Shown here piece by piece: positions 39,912 to 48,939 of a stretch of 64,000 bases of DNA (the stretch's first letter is position 1; each line of letters opens with the position of its first letter). Source of the DNA: Gemmatimonadota bacterium (GTDB taxonomy: Bacteria; Gemmatimonadota; Gemmatimonadetes; Gemmatimonadales; Gemmatimonadaceae). The notes under the pieces are model-generated. The model had not been told where the DNA came from. It saw nothing but the letters and a program-made list of their open reading frames with translations, and did no database searches. The stretch lies in contig JAHFCT010000010.1 of assembly GCA_023249375.1 (NCBI GenBank), positions 21,122 to 85,121 on the forward strand. Reading direction: 5' to 3'. A program made the position numbers and the translations under genes.

Positions 39912-41989
39912 TGAGGCGTCGCGATGGCGAAACCGACACGGGCGCAGCGCGACTGACCATTCGTCGCATCGCCGGTGAAGCGTACCCGCGCTGGGTGCGC
40001 GCCGGCGCCGCCGTCGGGCTGATCGGGTACGCCATCTCCTCGACGGCAACGATTGTGCAGGAGGGCAGGGCAGCGTTCCCCGACATCTTGTCGGAGGTCC
40101 TCGCCGCGACTGTCATCGGCCTTGCATACGCCTTCTCACTCCGGCAGCCGGCGCGCGCGGCTGCCGCGGTGTTAGTGGCGGTATGCGCCGAATTGATGTT
40201 CGGTTTCTACATGGCGGATCGCGTCTACGCGAACGGGATGCTCGTCACGCCGCTCCTCGTCGTTGCCGCTGGCATCATGCTGGGAGAGGTCGCCGCCTTT
40301 TTCGTGGCGTTCGCCGCGTCCGCGCTCGCGCCGGCACTCATCTCGTTCGGTCTCGCCAAGCACGCCGTGCCGGGGATTCTGGCGCAGGGCGCGGAGCGCT
40401 ACTACATCATCCACGCGGTCGCGCTCTTCGGCACGTGGGTGCTGGTGACCGCCGGCCTGCGCGCATTCACGCGGGCCTTCGCCACGTCGCAGGCCAGCGA
40501 GCGCCGCGCCGCGGACACGGTGCGCATGGCACCGGACGGCATCGTCGTCGTCGACGCCAATGGCCAGGTGGATGGCATCAACCCCGCGGCGGAACGCATC
40601 CTTGGCGTCAGCGCCGAGCAGTGGCTGCATCGCTCGGTCGGCGCGCTGCTCGAGGCGGCCGGTGCGGATGAGGATGCGCTGCGTGTGCTTCGCCCGGGCC
40701 GCGCCTCCGTTCTCCCGCTCGCCGTTGCGCTCAAGCAGGCTGGCCGCGGCGCGATTCATGTGGAACTGACGTCGCAGGTGATGCAGAGCGGCGGCGAGCA
40801 GTGGATGCTGCGCGATGTCAGCGAGCGCGTGCGCGAAGAGGGCACGCGCCGCTCGATGGAGCTGCACCTCGCGCACGTGCAGCGCATGGAGGCCGTCGGG
40901 CAGCTGGCCGGCGGCATCGCGCACGACTTCAACAACCTGCTCACCGCCATCGGGGCCTCGGCCGAGATGCTGCGCGACGAGACGGCCAAGGACGCCGATC
41001 GCACGCTGATCGATGAGATCATCGCCGCGCAGGAGCGCGGACGCACGCTCACGCGGCAGCTGCTGTCGTTCGCACGCCGCGACCTCGCCCAGCCGCGCGT
41101 CTTCGACCTCGCGGCCCAGGTGCGCGAGATGGAGCGGCTGGTGGTGCGCGTCGCCGGTGAGCGCGTGCGCTTCTCGTTCGCGTTTGACGCGAACTGCCGC
41201 GTGCGCGCCGACGTCGGCCAGGTCGAGCAGGCGCTCGTCAATCTCGTGAGCAACGCGCGAGACGCCATGCCCGAGGGCGGCGCGTGCCGCATCAGCGTCA
41301 AGCGCGAGAGCCGCGCCGACGGCTCGTGCTGGGTGGCGCTCTCCGTGAGCGACACTGGCGTTGGCATGGACGAGACGACCAGACGGCATGCGTTCGAACC
41401 CTTCTTCACCACCAAGCCGCGCGGCAAGGGCACCGGGCTGGGACTTGCCTCCGTGCACGGCATCGTCGCGGCCAATGGCGGGCGCTCCGTCATTGAGTCG
41501 GTGCCTGGTCTTGGCACGACGGTGACGCTTGAGTTTCCCGCGGTCGACGCGCCCCTCGACGTCGTGATGCCGCCCGACGAAGGCGGCAGTCGGCCGCGCA
41601 CCGAGGGTTCGGTGCTCGTCGCCGAGGACGATGCCGCCATCCGGTCGGCGGTCAGTCGCATTCTCACCCGCGCCGGATACGAGGTCGTGGTGGCATGCGA
41701 TGGTCTCGAGGCCGCGCATCTCGCCGAGAAACGCGACGCGCCCTTTGATCTCGTGCTCACGGACGTCATCATGCCGTCCGCCACCGGGCCCCAGCTCGTC
41801 GCGCGTTTGCGCCGGCGATGGCCGCATCAGGTCGCGCTCTTCATGAGCGGCTATCCCGAGGACGCGCTCGCCGACGTGCCCAACTTTTCCGTCGAGCGCG
41901 ACTTCCTCGCCAAGCCATTCAAGCCCGCCGAACTTGAGCGGCGCGTGGCTGAGGCGCTGACCGGCGCGCGCACAAGCGCAGTGCTGTAG
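39911..41989 (+). CDS. Membrane hybrid histidine kinase with PAS and receiver
   Basis: 692 residues from a GTG that shares one base with the LPP20 stop (TAGTG). An N-terminal membrane domain of about five to six spans covers residues 20-190. A PAS domain follows (RMAPDGIVVVDANGQVDGIN). HisKA is of the GGIAHDFNNLLTAIG class (His338), HATPase_c has NLVSNARDAMPEGG and KGTGLGLASVHGI, and a C-terminal receiver has VLVAEDDAAIRSA with LVLTDVIMPSATG (Asp618) and AKPFKPAEL. This kinase type often autophosphorylates under control of its own receiver. Translational coupling to LPP20 implies it senses or serves the caspase-DUF4384-LPP20 module. Confidence 0.93.
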   Translation: MRRRDGETDTGAARLTIRRIAGEAYPRWVRAGAAVGLIGYAISSTATIVQEGRAAFPDILSEVLAATVIGLAYAFSLRQPARAAAAVLVAVCAELMFGFYMADRVYANGMLVTPLLVVAAGIMLGEVAAFFVAFAASALAPALISFGLAKHAVPGILAQGAERYYIIHAVALFGTWVLVTAGLRAFTRAFATSQASERRAADTVRMAPDGIVVVDANGQVDGINPAAERILGVSAEQWLHRSVGALLEAAGADEDALRVLRPGRASVLPLAVALKQAGRGAIHVELTSQVMQSGGEQWMLRDVSERVREEGTRRSMELHLAHVQRMEAVGQLAGGIAHDFNNLLTAIGASAEMLRDETAKDADRTLIDEIIAAQERGRTLTRQLLSFARRDLAQPRVFDLAAQVREMERLVVRVAGERVRFSFAFDANCRVRADVGQVEQALVNLVSNARDAMPEGGACRISVKRESRADGSCWVALSVSDTGVGMDETTRRHAFEPFFTTKPRGKGTGLGLASVHGIVAANGGRSVIESVPGLGTTVTLEFPAVDAPLDVVMPPDEGGSRPRTEGSVLVAEDDAAIRSAVSRILTRAGYEVVVACDGLEAAHLAEKRDAPFDLVLTDVIMPSATGPQLVARLRRRWPHQVALFMSGYPEDALADVPNFSVERDFLAKPFKPAELERRVAEALTGARTSAVL

Positions 41990-42019
41990 CCGCTGCAGGC
42001 GGCAGGTTGGCTTCGGCGC

Positions 42020-43705
42020 CTAGCCCAGTGTTGCCACGTACTCCGGCGACCGCCGCGCCTGCGTCGCCTGTTCAAACGCAAACGCAAGCGCAATCAGCGT
42101 CCCTTCGCTCCACGCGCGGCCAATGAAGCTGAGCCCCACGGGCAGCCGGTGCACCGTCCCCATCGGCACGGTGATGCTGGGGTAGCCCGCCACCGACGCG
42201 TACGTCGTGTCACCGCCGGTGAAGTGGTCGCCGTTGAGCAGATCGGTGGTCCACGCCGGCTGATTGGACGGCAGAATGATGGCATCGAGCCGATGCTTCG
42301 TCATCACGGCGTCGATGCCCTGCGTGCGCGTGAGGCGCAAACAGGCCGCGCGCGCCTCCAGGTATTTCTTGGCCGTGAGCGGCCCGGATTTCTGCGAGCG
42401 AATGAAGATCTCCTGGCCGAACCACGGCATCTCGCGTTCCTTCGCGCCCTCGTTCCAGGCGATCAACTCGGCGAGCGACTTCACGGCTACGCTCGCACCA
42501 CGCGACGCGAGGTACGCGTTGAGCCCTGACTTGAACTCGAAGTCGAGGACCGTCGTTTCCGCGGCGCCAAGACTCGCGGGCGTGGGCAGACTCGCCGGAT
42601 CGATGATCACCGCGCCGGCATCCTTCATCGCGGCAATTGCCTCGTCGAGGGCGCGGTCGACGTCGGGATTGAATCCAGCCTGTGCGCGCGCCACGCCGAC
42701 GCGCGCGCCGCGCAGCCCCGATGCCTTGAGAAACGCGGTGTAATCGGCGGTGGCGTGCGCGGCGCTGCCCTGTGTCGCCGCGTCGCGGGCGTCCACGCCC
42801 GTCAGCGCGCCAAGCATCGCGGCGGCGTCGGCCACGGAGCGAGCCATGGGCCCGGCCGTGTCCTGCGACGCCGAGATGGGAATGATCCCCGCACGGCTCC
42901 ACAGCCCGACCGTCGGCTTGATCCCCACCAGTCCGCAGATCGACGACGGCGAGATGATCGAACCGTCCGTCTCCGTGCCGATGCCCACCGTCGCGAAATC
43001 GGCGGCGATGGCGGCGCCCGTTCCGGAACTCGATCCGCTGCAGTTGCGGTCGAGCACGTACGGATTACGCGTCAGTCCGCCGCGCCCGCTCCATCCGCTC
43101 GTCGAACGGGTGGACCGGTAATTGGCCCACTCACTCAAATTCGTTTTGCCCAGCAGCACCGCACCCGCGGCGCGAAGCCGCTGCACGATGAATGCGTCCT
43201 GCAGCGGCCGGCTGCTGGCCAGCGCCAATGATCCGGCCGTGGTGTGCAGTTGGTCCGCGCTGTCGATGTTGTCCTTGATCAGCACCGGAATGCCATGCAG
43301 CGGGCCGCGCACGTGGCCCGCCTTGCGCTCGGCATCCAGCGCGTCGGCAATCGCCGCCGCGTCTGGATTGAGTTCGATCACGGCGTTGAGCGACGGCCCC
43401 TGCTTGTCCATCGCCCGCATGCGCTGCAGGTAGCGCTCGGTGAGCGCGCGCGCCGTGAGTTCTCCGCGCGCCATCATCGCGCCAAGTTCCGAGACGCTCT
43501 TCTCGAACAGCGCATCCTCACGCGGCAACGCCCCGTCGGGAGCTGGCATCGTCGACCCATGCGCAGTGTCCCCGCGCGCTGTCGCCCCACGCGCCGTCGT
43601 CGCACCCGTTGCCGCAGCCATCGCATCGCTGGGAGCGCCAGCCGCCGCCGCCGCACCGGCCGCCGACAGCGCAACAAACTCACGACGAGAGAGCGACGAG
43701 CGCAT
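42020..43705 (-). CDS. Tat-exported amidase signature family protein
   Basis: 561 residues from the ATG at 43705, preceded by GGAGG. The N-terminus is a twin-arginine signal (SLSRREFVALSAAGAAAAAG). A Gly/Ala/Thr/Arg-rich linker (ATTARGATARGDTAHGS) follows. The amidase signature Ser-cisSer-Lys triad is visible: PVLIKDNIDS near residue 143 (Lys) and CSGSSSGTGAAIAADF near 219 (both Ser), followed by GTETDGSIISPSS. The C-terminus has PSITVPMG and PVGLSFIGRAWSEG. The family hydrolyses amides of many kinds; the periplasmic location argues against the tRNA amidotransferase GatA, whose role is cytosolic. The substrate is unknown. Confidence 0.92.
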   Translation of the reverse strand: MRSSLSRREFVALSAAGAAAAAGAPSDAMAAATGATTARGATARGDTAHGSTMPAPDGALPREDALFEKSVSELGAMMARGELTARALTERYLQRMRAMDKQGPSLNAVIELNPDAAAIADALDAERKAGHVRGPLHGIPVLIKDNIDSADQLHTTAGSLALASSRPLQDAFIVQRLRAAGAVLLGKTNLSEWANYRSTRSTSGWSGRGGLTRNPYVLDRNCSGSSSGTGAAIAADFATVGIGTETDGSIISPSSICGLVGIKPTVGLWSRAGIIPISASQDTAGPMARSVADAAAMLGALTGVDARDAATQGSAAHATADYTAFLKASGLRGARVGVARAQAGFNPDVDRALDEAIAAMKDAGAVIIDPASLPTPASLGAAETTVLDFEFKSGLNAYLASRGASVAVKSLAELIAWNEGAKEREMPWFGQEIFIRSQKSGPLTAKKYLEARAACLRLTRTQGIDAVMTKHRLDAIILPSNQPAWTTDLLNGDHFTGGDTTYASVAGYPSITVPMGTVHRLPVGLSFIGRAWSEGTLIALAFAFEQATQARRSPEYVATLG

Positions 43706-43931
43706 GCCATCCTCCGGTGAAGGAACGCTGAAGCTTAGACCGAGTTCGCGTGGGCGCCTAGCCTCCGGGGTCGCCGCGCGACATCTCCTGGGTCGCCGCG
43801 CGTCATCCCCGGTCGCCGCGAGAAGCCGCGACTGCCCTCCACGGATGACGCGGAAACAGCACGGAGCACACGGATCGGACAGTCGTAGTCCGTCAAACGA
43901 TCCCAACCACGATGTCTCTTTGAAACACCAG

Positions 43932-43969
43932 CACCAAACAAGAGAGCCCGAGGCACCAGCCCCGGGCTC
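43932..43969 (-). terminator. Intrinsic terminator of the pnt operon
   Basis: On the minus strand GAGCCCG pairs with CGGGCTC across a 12-base loop, followed by TCTTGTTTGG. It lies just past the dispersed repeat that follows pntB. Confidence 0.65.
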
Positions 43970-43973
43970 CCCC

Positions 43974-44041
43974 TCAATCGCCATCAAATTCCTCAATCGA
44001 AATCCGGAATCTCAATCCGTGATCCCTGTCCTCAATCGCCG
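43974..44041 (+). repeat. Dispersed intergenic repeat, copy B
   Basis: 68 bp directly abutting the pntB stop codon. Read in the direction of pntB it starts CGGCGATTGAGGACAGGGAT, identical to the sequence directly after the ftsH stop (51635). Shares AATCGCCATCAAA with copy A. Confidence 0.8.
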
Positions 44042-45481
44042 TTAATGCCCTTCGTTCAGTGCCTTGATCTCCTTCACCAGCGTCCCAAGGGCATTCTTCG
44101 CATCGCCGTACAGCATGCGCGTCGTATCGAGCGTGAACAGCGGGTTCTCGACGCCGCTGAAGCCCACGCCCTTTCCGCGCTTGATCACGTACGTCACCTT
44201 CGACGTCCACGGGCGGAAGATCGGCATCCCATATAGCGGGCTCGACTTGTCCTCGTCCGCATCGGGATTCACGATGTCGTTGCCGCCGATCACGATCGCA
44301 ATGTCGGCGCTGCCGAGCACGCGGTTGGCGTCATCCACATCGGTCAGCAGGGCGCCGTAATCGATGCCCGCTTCGGCCATGATCACGTTCAAGTGGCCAG
44401 GCATGCGGCCCGCCACCGGATGAATGGCGTACTTCACCGAGCCGCCCTGCGCTTCGATGAGTTCGTGCAACTCGCGGCAGACATGCTGCGCCTGCGCCAC
44501 GGCCATGCCATAACCCGGGATGATCACCACGGAGCCCGCGTACGCGAGCTGCGTCGCGGCGTCCTCGGCCGTGATCGTCTTCGGCTCCTTCGCCTCGCCA
44601 ATCTTCTTGGCGGCCGAGGGCGCCGAGCCAAACGCGCCGAAAATCACGTTGCCGAACGACCGGTTCATCGCCTTCGACATCATCACCGACAGGATGAAAC
44701 CGCCCGCGCCTTCCAGCGCGCCGGCGATGATCAGCACGTTGTTGCCGATCGCGAAACCCGTCGCCGCGGCCGCGAGGCCAGCGTACGAGTTGAGCAGCGA
44801 AATCACCACCGGCATGTCGCCGCCGCCAATCGGCAGCACCATCGAGATACCGAGGAACAGCGCCAGCCCGACCACGCCGTAGAACGCCCACGCCGCCATC
44901 GGGTTGTAGATCAGATAGCCAAACGAGCCAAACGCCACCGCCATCAGCAGCAGGTTCACCGCGTTCTGCCCCTTGAACGTGATCGGGCGGCCCGTGATGA
45001 GCTCCTGCAGTTTGCCGAACGCCATGAACGAGCCCGTCACGGTCAGCGCGCCAAACAGTACTTCAAAGCCAAGCGCGCCGGCCAGTCCGCTCGTCAACGC
45101 GCCTTCGCGCGTCAGTTCGCGATACTCCACCACGCCCACCAAAGTCGCGGCAATCGCGCCGAACGCGTGCGAGAACGCGATGAACTGTGGCATCGACGTC
45201 ATCGCCACCTTCATGGCCATCGGGTAGCCGACCGCCGCACCAACCACCAGCCCAATCATGATCCACTGATACGTCAGGATGTGCTGGTTCAGCATCGTCC
45301 CGATCACGGCGAAGAACATGCCGAGCGCGGCCTGCTGCATGCCGCGGCGCGCCGAATCCGCGCGCGTTAGCGACTTCAAGCCGAGGATGAACATCACGGA
45401 CGCGGCGAGGTACGTCGCCTGCATGATCGTCGTCGCCACGGCCTCGGACCCGAATCCGAGTGATTCTCTGAGGAGGAACAT
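44042..45481 (-). CDS. pntB: NAD(P) transhydrogenase beta subunit
   Basis: 479 residues. The N-terminal 180-residue membrane domain has about eight to nine spans (AVGYPMAMKVAMTSMPQFIA, FSHAFGAIAATLVGVVEY). The C-terminal dIII domain binds NADP(H): VVIIPGYGMAVAQAQHV (GxGxxxA/V loop), VKYAIHPVAGRMPGHLNVIM, IVIGGNDIVNPDA and VIKRGKGVGFSGVENPLF. The subunit translocates protons and couples them to hydride transfer from NADH to NADP+. Its ATG overlaps the pntAB stop by one base (TAATG) and AAGGAGG sits ten bases before it. Terminator and repeat copy B follow. Confidence 0.97.
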   Translation of the reverse strand: MFLLRESLGFGSEAVATTIMQATYLAASVMFILGLKSLTRADSARRGMQQAALGMFFAVIGTMLNQHILTYQWIMIGLVVGAAVGYPMAMKVAMTSMPQFIAFSHAFGAIAATLVGVVEYRELTREGALTSGLAGALGFEVLFGALTVTGSFMAFGKLQELITGRPITFKGQNAVNLLLMAVAFGSFGYLIYNPMAAWAFYGVVGLALFLGISMVLPIGGGDMPVVISLLNSYAGLAAAATGFAIGNNVLIIAGALEGAGGFILSVMMSKAMNRSFGNVIFGAFGSAPSAAKKIGEAKEPKTITAEDAATQLAYAGSVVIIPGYGMAVAQAQHVCRELHELIEAQGGSVKYAIHPVAGRMPGHLNVIMAEAGIDYGALLTDVDDANRVLGSADIAIVIGGNDIVNPDADEDKSSPLYGMPIFRPWTSKVTYVIKRGKGVGFSGVENPLFTLDTTRMLYGDAKNALGTLVKEIKALNEGH

Positions 45482-45783
45482 TACTTGGCCCCTCCTTCAG
45501 TCTTCTTCGGCGGATGCTTGAACATGCCGAGCATGCGGTCCGTGATCAGGAAGCCCGCCACGACGTTGGTCGCCGCGGCAACCACCGCGATGAAGCCGAG
45601 AATCGTCGACACCTTCCCGTGCTGGCCGCCGGCCGCGACGATCGCGCCGACGAGCGAGATACCCGAGATGGCGTTGGTCGCCGACATCAGCGGCGTGTGC
45701 AGCAGCGGCGGCACCTTGCCAATGACGAGGAAGCCGACGAAACCGGCAAGAATGAAGACATAGACCTGCATCATGAGCGTCAT
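45481..45783 (-). CDS. pntAB: NAD(P) transhydrogenase alpha subunit 2 (membrane part)
   Basis: 100 residues, four hydrophobic segments (VYVFILAGFVGFLVIGKVPP, HTPLMSATNAISGISLVGAI, TILGFIAVVAAATNVVAGFL). It supplies the alpha-side half of the membrane domain of the proton-translocating transhydrogenase. Its existence as a separate gene means the alpha subunit is split, as in Rhodospirillum. Its ATG overlaps pntAA (ATGA) and its stop overlaps pntB by one base. Confidence 0.96.
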   Translation of the reverse strand: MTLMMQVYVFILAGFVGFLVIGKVPPLLHTPLMSATNAISGISLVGAIVAAGGQHGKVSTILGFIAVVAAATNVVAGFLITDRMLGMFKHPPKKTEGGAK

Positions 45784-46883
45784 GAGCGCACCGTTCCGTT
45801 CTGGCAGACCAGCATGGCGCCGGTGATCTCGTCGTTGGCGTCGAGGTTCAGCGTGACTTCCTTCGTCATGACGTGCTGGAGCAGCGTGTGAATGTTGCGG
45901 CTGAGCATCTGCGACGCGTGGAACGCCGCCTGACTCGGCACGTTGACCGGGCCGAGGATGGTCACGCCATTGATGTGCACCGTTTCGCCGGCCTTCGTGC
46001 CGACGGCGTTGCCGCCCGTCTCGGCGGCGAGGTCGACGATCACGGCGCCGGGCTTCATCCCGTTCAGCGCCTCTGCGGTGACTAGCACCGGCGCCTTCCG
46101 GCCGGGAATAGCCGCCGTCGTGATCACCAGGTCCATCTGCGCCAGGTGCGCCTTGATGGCGTCCTGCGTGCGCTGCGCATCCTCCGCACTCTGTTCCTTC
46201 GCGTAGCCGCCAGCGCCCTCGGCGTCGACGCCTTCCACCTTGAGCACGTTCGCGCCGAGCGAGAGAATCTGCTCGCGCGCCGCCGGGCGCACGTCAAAGC
46301 CGCTGACGATGGCGCCCAACCGGCGCGCCGTCGCGATGGCCTGCAGCCCGGCAACACCGGCACCGAGCACGAAGACCTTGGCCGGAGCCAGCGTACCCGC
46401 CGCGGTGGAGAGCATGGGCATTAGCCGGCCAAGGGCCGACGCGCCGAGCAGCACCGCGCGGTAGCCGCTGATGGTGGCCTGCGAGGAGAGCACGTCCATG
46501 GACTGGGCGCGCGTGATGCGCGGCACCAGCTCAAGGGCCAGCGCGCTCGCATTGCGGCCGTTGAGCCGCTGGACCGCCTCGGGGTAGACGGCGGGCTGGA
46601 GATAACAAATGACGGCCGCACCCTCGGGGATGGCGGCCGTCTCGTCGGCGGTCGGCGGTTGCACCTTGCAAATCAGGTGCGCGCCGGCCACGCACGAGGC
46701 ATAGTCGGCGGCGACAGTGGCACCCGCCGCCGTGTACTGCGCGTCGGGGAAGGAGGCGGACGCACCGGCATCATGCTCGACGACGACTTCGACGCCGGCC
46801 TTGACCAGTTTCGACACGCTCTCCGGCACGAGCGCGACTCTGAGTTCGAGTGCTGTGCGCTCTCTAGGTATGGCGATTCGCAT
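45780..46883 (-). CDS. pntAA: NAD(P) transhydrogenase alpha subunit 1 (NAD-binding part)
   Basis: 367 residues, cytoplasmic dI domain that binds NAD(H), homologous to alanine dehydrogenase. Motifs are MRIAIPRERTALELRVALVP at the start, VLGAGVAGLQAIATARRLGA near residue 170 (GxGxxG) followed by FDVRPAAREQ, and later MDLVITTAAIPGRKAPVLV with MKPGAVIVDLAAETGGN. It is the first gene of the operon. No convincing promoter or Shine-Dalgarno sequence can be pointed out upstream in the AT-richer region. Confidence 0.97.
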   Translation of the reverse strand: MRIAIPRERTALELRVALVPESVSKLVKAGVEVVVEHDAGASASFPDAQYTAAGATVAADYASCVAGAHLICKVQPPTADETAAIPEGAAVICYLQPAVYPEAVQRLNGRNASALALELVPRITRAQSMDVLSSQATISGYRAVLLGASALGRLMPMLSTAAGTLAPAKVFVLGAGVAGLQAIATARRLGAIVSGFDVRPAAREQILSLGANVLKVEGVDAEGAGGYAKEQSAEDAQRTQDAIKAHLAQMDLVITTAAIPGRKAPVLVTAEALNGMKPGAVIVDLAAETGGNAVGTKAGETVHINGVTILGPVNVPSQAAFHASQMLSRNIHTLLQHVMTKEVTLNLDANDEITGAMLVCQNGTVRS

Positions 46884-47385
46884 TCGGAAGTTGAGAGGGG
46901 GTGAAAACGACCCTCAAAAATAACCAGAAGTCACCTATAGATGTGAGTCAGGGAACGGTTCAATCATCGTCAGGTGAACCCCCCTCCCAAACCGACGCGC
47001 GACGACTGAGCGGAATGCTCATGGATGTGAGCGCTCAGTGAGGTCTCTTCCTGCACGACGACCGACGCTGCAAAGACGAGCCCGAGCATCAGGTCGTTCC
47101 TCGGCCATTTTGGCTGAGTTCGTATGACGGACGATGGGGCAGGGAGGTCGGGGCGATGCTCGGCGCCAGCAGCCAGACGTGACAAGCCAATCGAGCATTC
47201 ACGTCCTGGTTCATTCGGTTTCGGCTTCGCGCGCGCTGGAGCGCACGGCCGCAGGCACCCGTCCTGAGCATTGAATTCTCGGCGGCCGCGTACAATCTCC
47301 GGTTGCTCGGCCTCGATTGGCAATCGAGCGTCTACTTAGTAGCTGAGCATCATCTAACATCGCAGTTCATGATGTATAACACCAA

Positions 47386-47416
47386 TAAAAATGCGAACTT
47401 GAGATGCCAAGTTCGC
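47386..47416 (-). terminator. Putative leftward intrinsic terminator
   Basis: GCGAACTTG pairs perfectly with CAAGTTCGC around a 6-base loop. On the minus strand it is followed by ATTTTTATTGG. No annotated leftward gene ends here, so it marks either an unrecognised small RNA or a back-up terminator. Confidence 0.55.
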
Positions 47417-47697
47417 GTCGCTTCTACATGCATTTTGTCGGGTTTCTATGCGTCCCGCGTATGCCTTTCATTGCATATCGACTGCTGGTCCCTCGAACAT
47501 CACAAATCTGAGCTCTCCACTCAATACCCAATCGCCGATATTCAACTCCGCTCACTCTGATTCGTCCGCCGCCCGCGATGGATAAACGAGTGAGTGGTCG
47601 ACTTCGTCACGGCGGGGCCGGCACCAACGATATCACAAATCTTCAATGTGACGTTTGTCCCCGTCTGTCATTCGGGCGGCGCTTCCTCAAATCGTCC

Positions 47698-47729
47698 GCA
47701 AACAAAACGGGCCGGCATCTGCCGGCCCG
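47698..47729 (-). terminator. Intrinsic terminator of the small membrane-protein gene
   Basis: On the minus strand CGGGCCGGC pairs with GCCGGCCCG around a 4-base loop and is followed by TTTTGTTTG. It lies 24 bases after the stop at 47754. Confidence 0.85.
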
Positions 47730-47753
47730 CGAAGTCTGCGATACGTCTGTTGG

Positions 47754-47936
47754 TCAGGCGCGCACCGGTTTCCGGCGTTCGTTCCACGCATCCTGAATCC
47801 ACGTCAGCGGAATCAAGAACAGCGGCGTCAGGAACATGCCGAGCAGCATGTTGATCCAGATCAGCGCCAAGTAGAAGGCGCACATGCCGACACCGGCGAT
47901 CAGGGTCCCGAGGGGTCCGCCGAAGTTCGTTTCCAC
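47754..47936 (-). CDS. Small hypothetical membrane protein
   Basis: About 60 residues from a GTG at 47936; the frame is open upstream to 48002 but that would run into tilS. It has a central hydrophobic region likely to form two spans (LIAGVGMCAFYLALIWINML, MFLTPLFLIPLTWIQDAW) and a basic C-terminus NERRKPVRA. A strong terminator follows directly, which supports it as a real leftward gene. It is divergent from tilS. No family is recognised. Confidence 0.6.
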   Translation of the reverse strand: METNFGGPLGTLIAGVGMCAFYLALIWINMLLGMFLTPLFLIPLTWIQDAWNERRKPVRA

Positions 47937-48003
47937 GGTCTGGTCCGTTCCGAAAGGGTACGCGCGAGCATGCGTGCAAGAGCCGCGAGCATATCTTAGC
48001 AAC

Positions 48004-48939
48004 GTGCACGCAATCGCGAAAGCGCTCGGGTCGCTTCCCGCCGACCGCTACCTGCTCGCCGTTTCTGGCGGCCGGGACTCCATGGCATTGCTGCACGCGT
48101 TCGACGCGACTCGCCGGTCCGACCTTTCGGCGGTTGCGACCTTCGACCACGGCTCCGGCGCCGCCGCTGCCGAGGCCGTCGAGCTGGTGGTCCGCGAATG
48201 CCTCGGCCGGAGCATCTCGGTGGTCGCGGGGCGCGCGCCAGGTCCCGCGGCAAGCCGCCGCACCGAGTCGGCCTGGCGCAGCGCTCGTTGGACGTTCCTG
48301 CGCGCCGTCGCCGAGGAGCGCCGCGCGACGATCGTCACGGCGCACACGCTGGACGACCAGGCTGAAACGGTGGCCATTCGCATTCTACGTGGGTCGTCCG
48401 CGCGCGGTCTGGCGGCGATGGAAGCGCCCTCGGTGGGCGTCGTGCGGCCGTTCCTCGCCGTAAGCCGTGCGCAGCTCGCCGCGTACGCCGACCGCGAAGG
48501 GGTGCGCTGGTTTGAAGATCCATCGAACAGCGACGCCGGGTTTCTCCGCAACCGGCTGCGCGCCGATCTAATGCGTACGCTGCGTGAGTTGCATCCGGGA
48601 TTTGATGCTCAGCTCATCGGCATCGGGCGACGAGCCGCCGCGTGGCGGGCGGAGCTGGCCAAGGTGGTCGATGGAATGCAACCGTGCCGGGTCGGGGCGG
48701 CCGTAGTCATCGAGGCCGGCGCGCTCGAGGCGTTCGCGCCCGACTCGCTCCGCATCGTGTGGCCGGAGATCGCCTCGCGCGCCGGCGTCGTGATGGATCG
48801 CCGGGGTATCGAGCGACTGGTCGAATGGACGTCGCGCGCCACAGCGGGTCAACGAATGCCGCTCTCCGGGGGGGCGCTGGTGGAGCGCACGGCACGGACG
48901 TTCGTGATTGCCCAACGGACGCGAACGCATCTGAAATAG
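48004..48939 (+). CDS. tilS: tRNA(Ile)-lysidine synthase
   Basis: Converts C34 of the CAT-anticodon tRNA-Ile to lysidine using ATP and lysine, so that AUA codons are read as Ile. 311 residues from GTG. The PP-loop SGGRDS (residues 21-26) binds ATP. It is followed by ATFDHGSGAAAAEAVELVVR, IVTAHTLDDQAETVAIRILR, and ARGLAAMEAPSVGVVRPFLA with WFEDPSNSDAGFLRNRLRAD, the catalytic-domain signature. It is shorter than the 430-residue E. coli enzyme and lacks most of the C-terminal domain, as in Aquifex-type TilS. A TATCTT box lies six bases before the GTG, suggesting a leaderless transcript. Confidence 0.93.
   Translation: MHAIAKALGSLPADRYLLAVSGGRDSMALLHAFDATRRSDLSAVATFDHGSGAAAAEAVELVVRECLGRSISVVAGRAPGPAASRRTESAWRSARWTFLRAVAEERRATIVTAHTLDDQAETVAIRILRGSSARGLAAMEAPSVGVVRPFLAVSRAQLAAYADREGVRWFEDPSNSDAGFLRNRLRADLMRTLRELHPGFDAQLIGIGRRAAAWRAELAKVVDGMQPCRVGAAVVIEAGALEAFAPDSLRIVWPEIASRAGVVMDRRGIERLVEWTSRATAGQRMPLSGGALVERTARTFVIAQRTRTHLK

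Larger units (their letters stand above)
43706..44041. other. Non-coding gap between the amidase and pntB
   Basis: 336 bases with no supported gene; short open frames are shadows. It holds the pntB terminator (43932-43969) and repeat copy B (43974-44041). Confidence 0.7.
46884..47753. other. 870-base AT-richer region without a convincing gene
   Basis: Between pntAA and the small gene at 47754. The base composition is visibly lower in GC than the surrounding genes, particularly 47320-47560. All open frames are short and show no third-position GC bias or recognisable domain. It contains a hairpin with a T-run on the minus strand (47386-47416), a stem ACTGAGCG/CGCTCAGT near 47007-47041, and the 11-mer ATCACAAATCT twice (47499-47509, 47632-47642). 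It may hold leftward regulatory RNA or decayed foreign DNA. Confidence 0.7.

Noticed and set aside
41988..42003. GCCGC/GCGGC hairpin between the convergent kinase and amidase genes
   Set aside because: Stem of five bases and no T-run; too weak to call a terminator.
46970..47323. 117-residue minus-strand frame upstream of pntAA
   Set aside because: No domain or hydrophobic pattern and no start signal; cannot be supported as a gene, though it is not excluded.
47303..47560. 85-residue frame in the AT-richer region
   Set aside because: No ribosome-binding site, no similarity recognised, Cys/Leu/His-rich composition unlike neighbours; it crosses the terminator-like hairpin.
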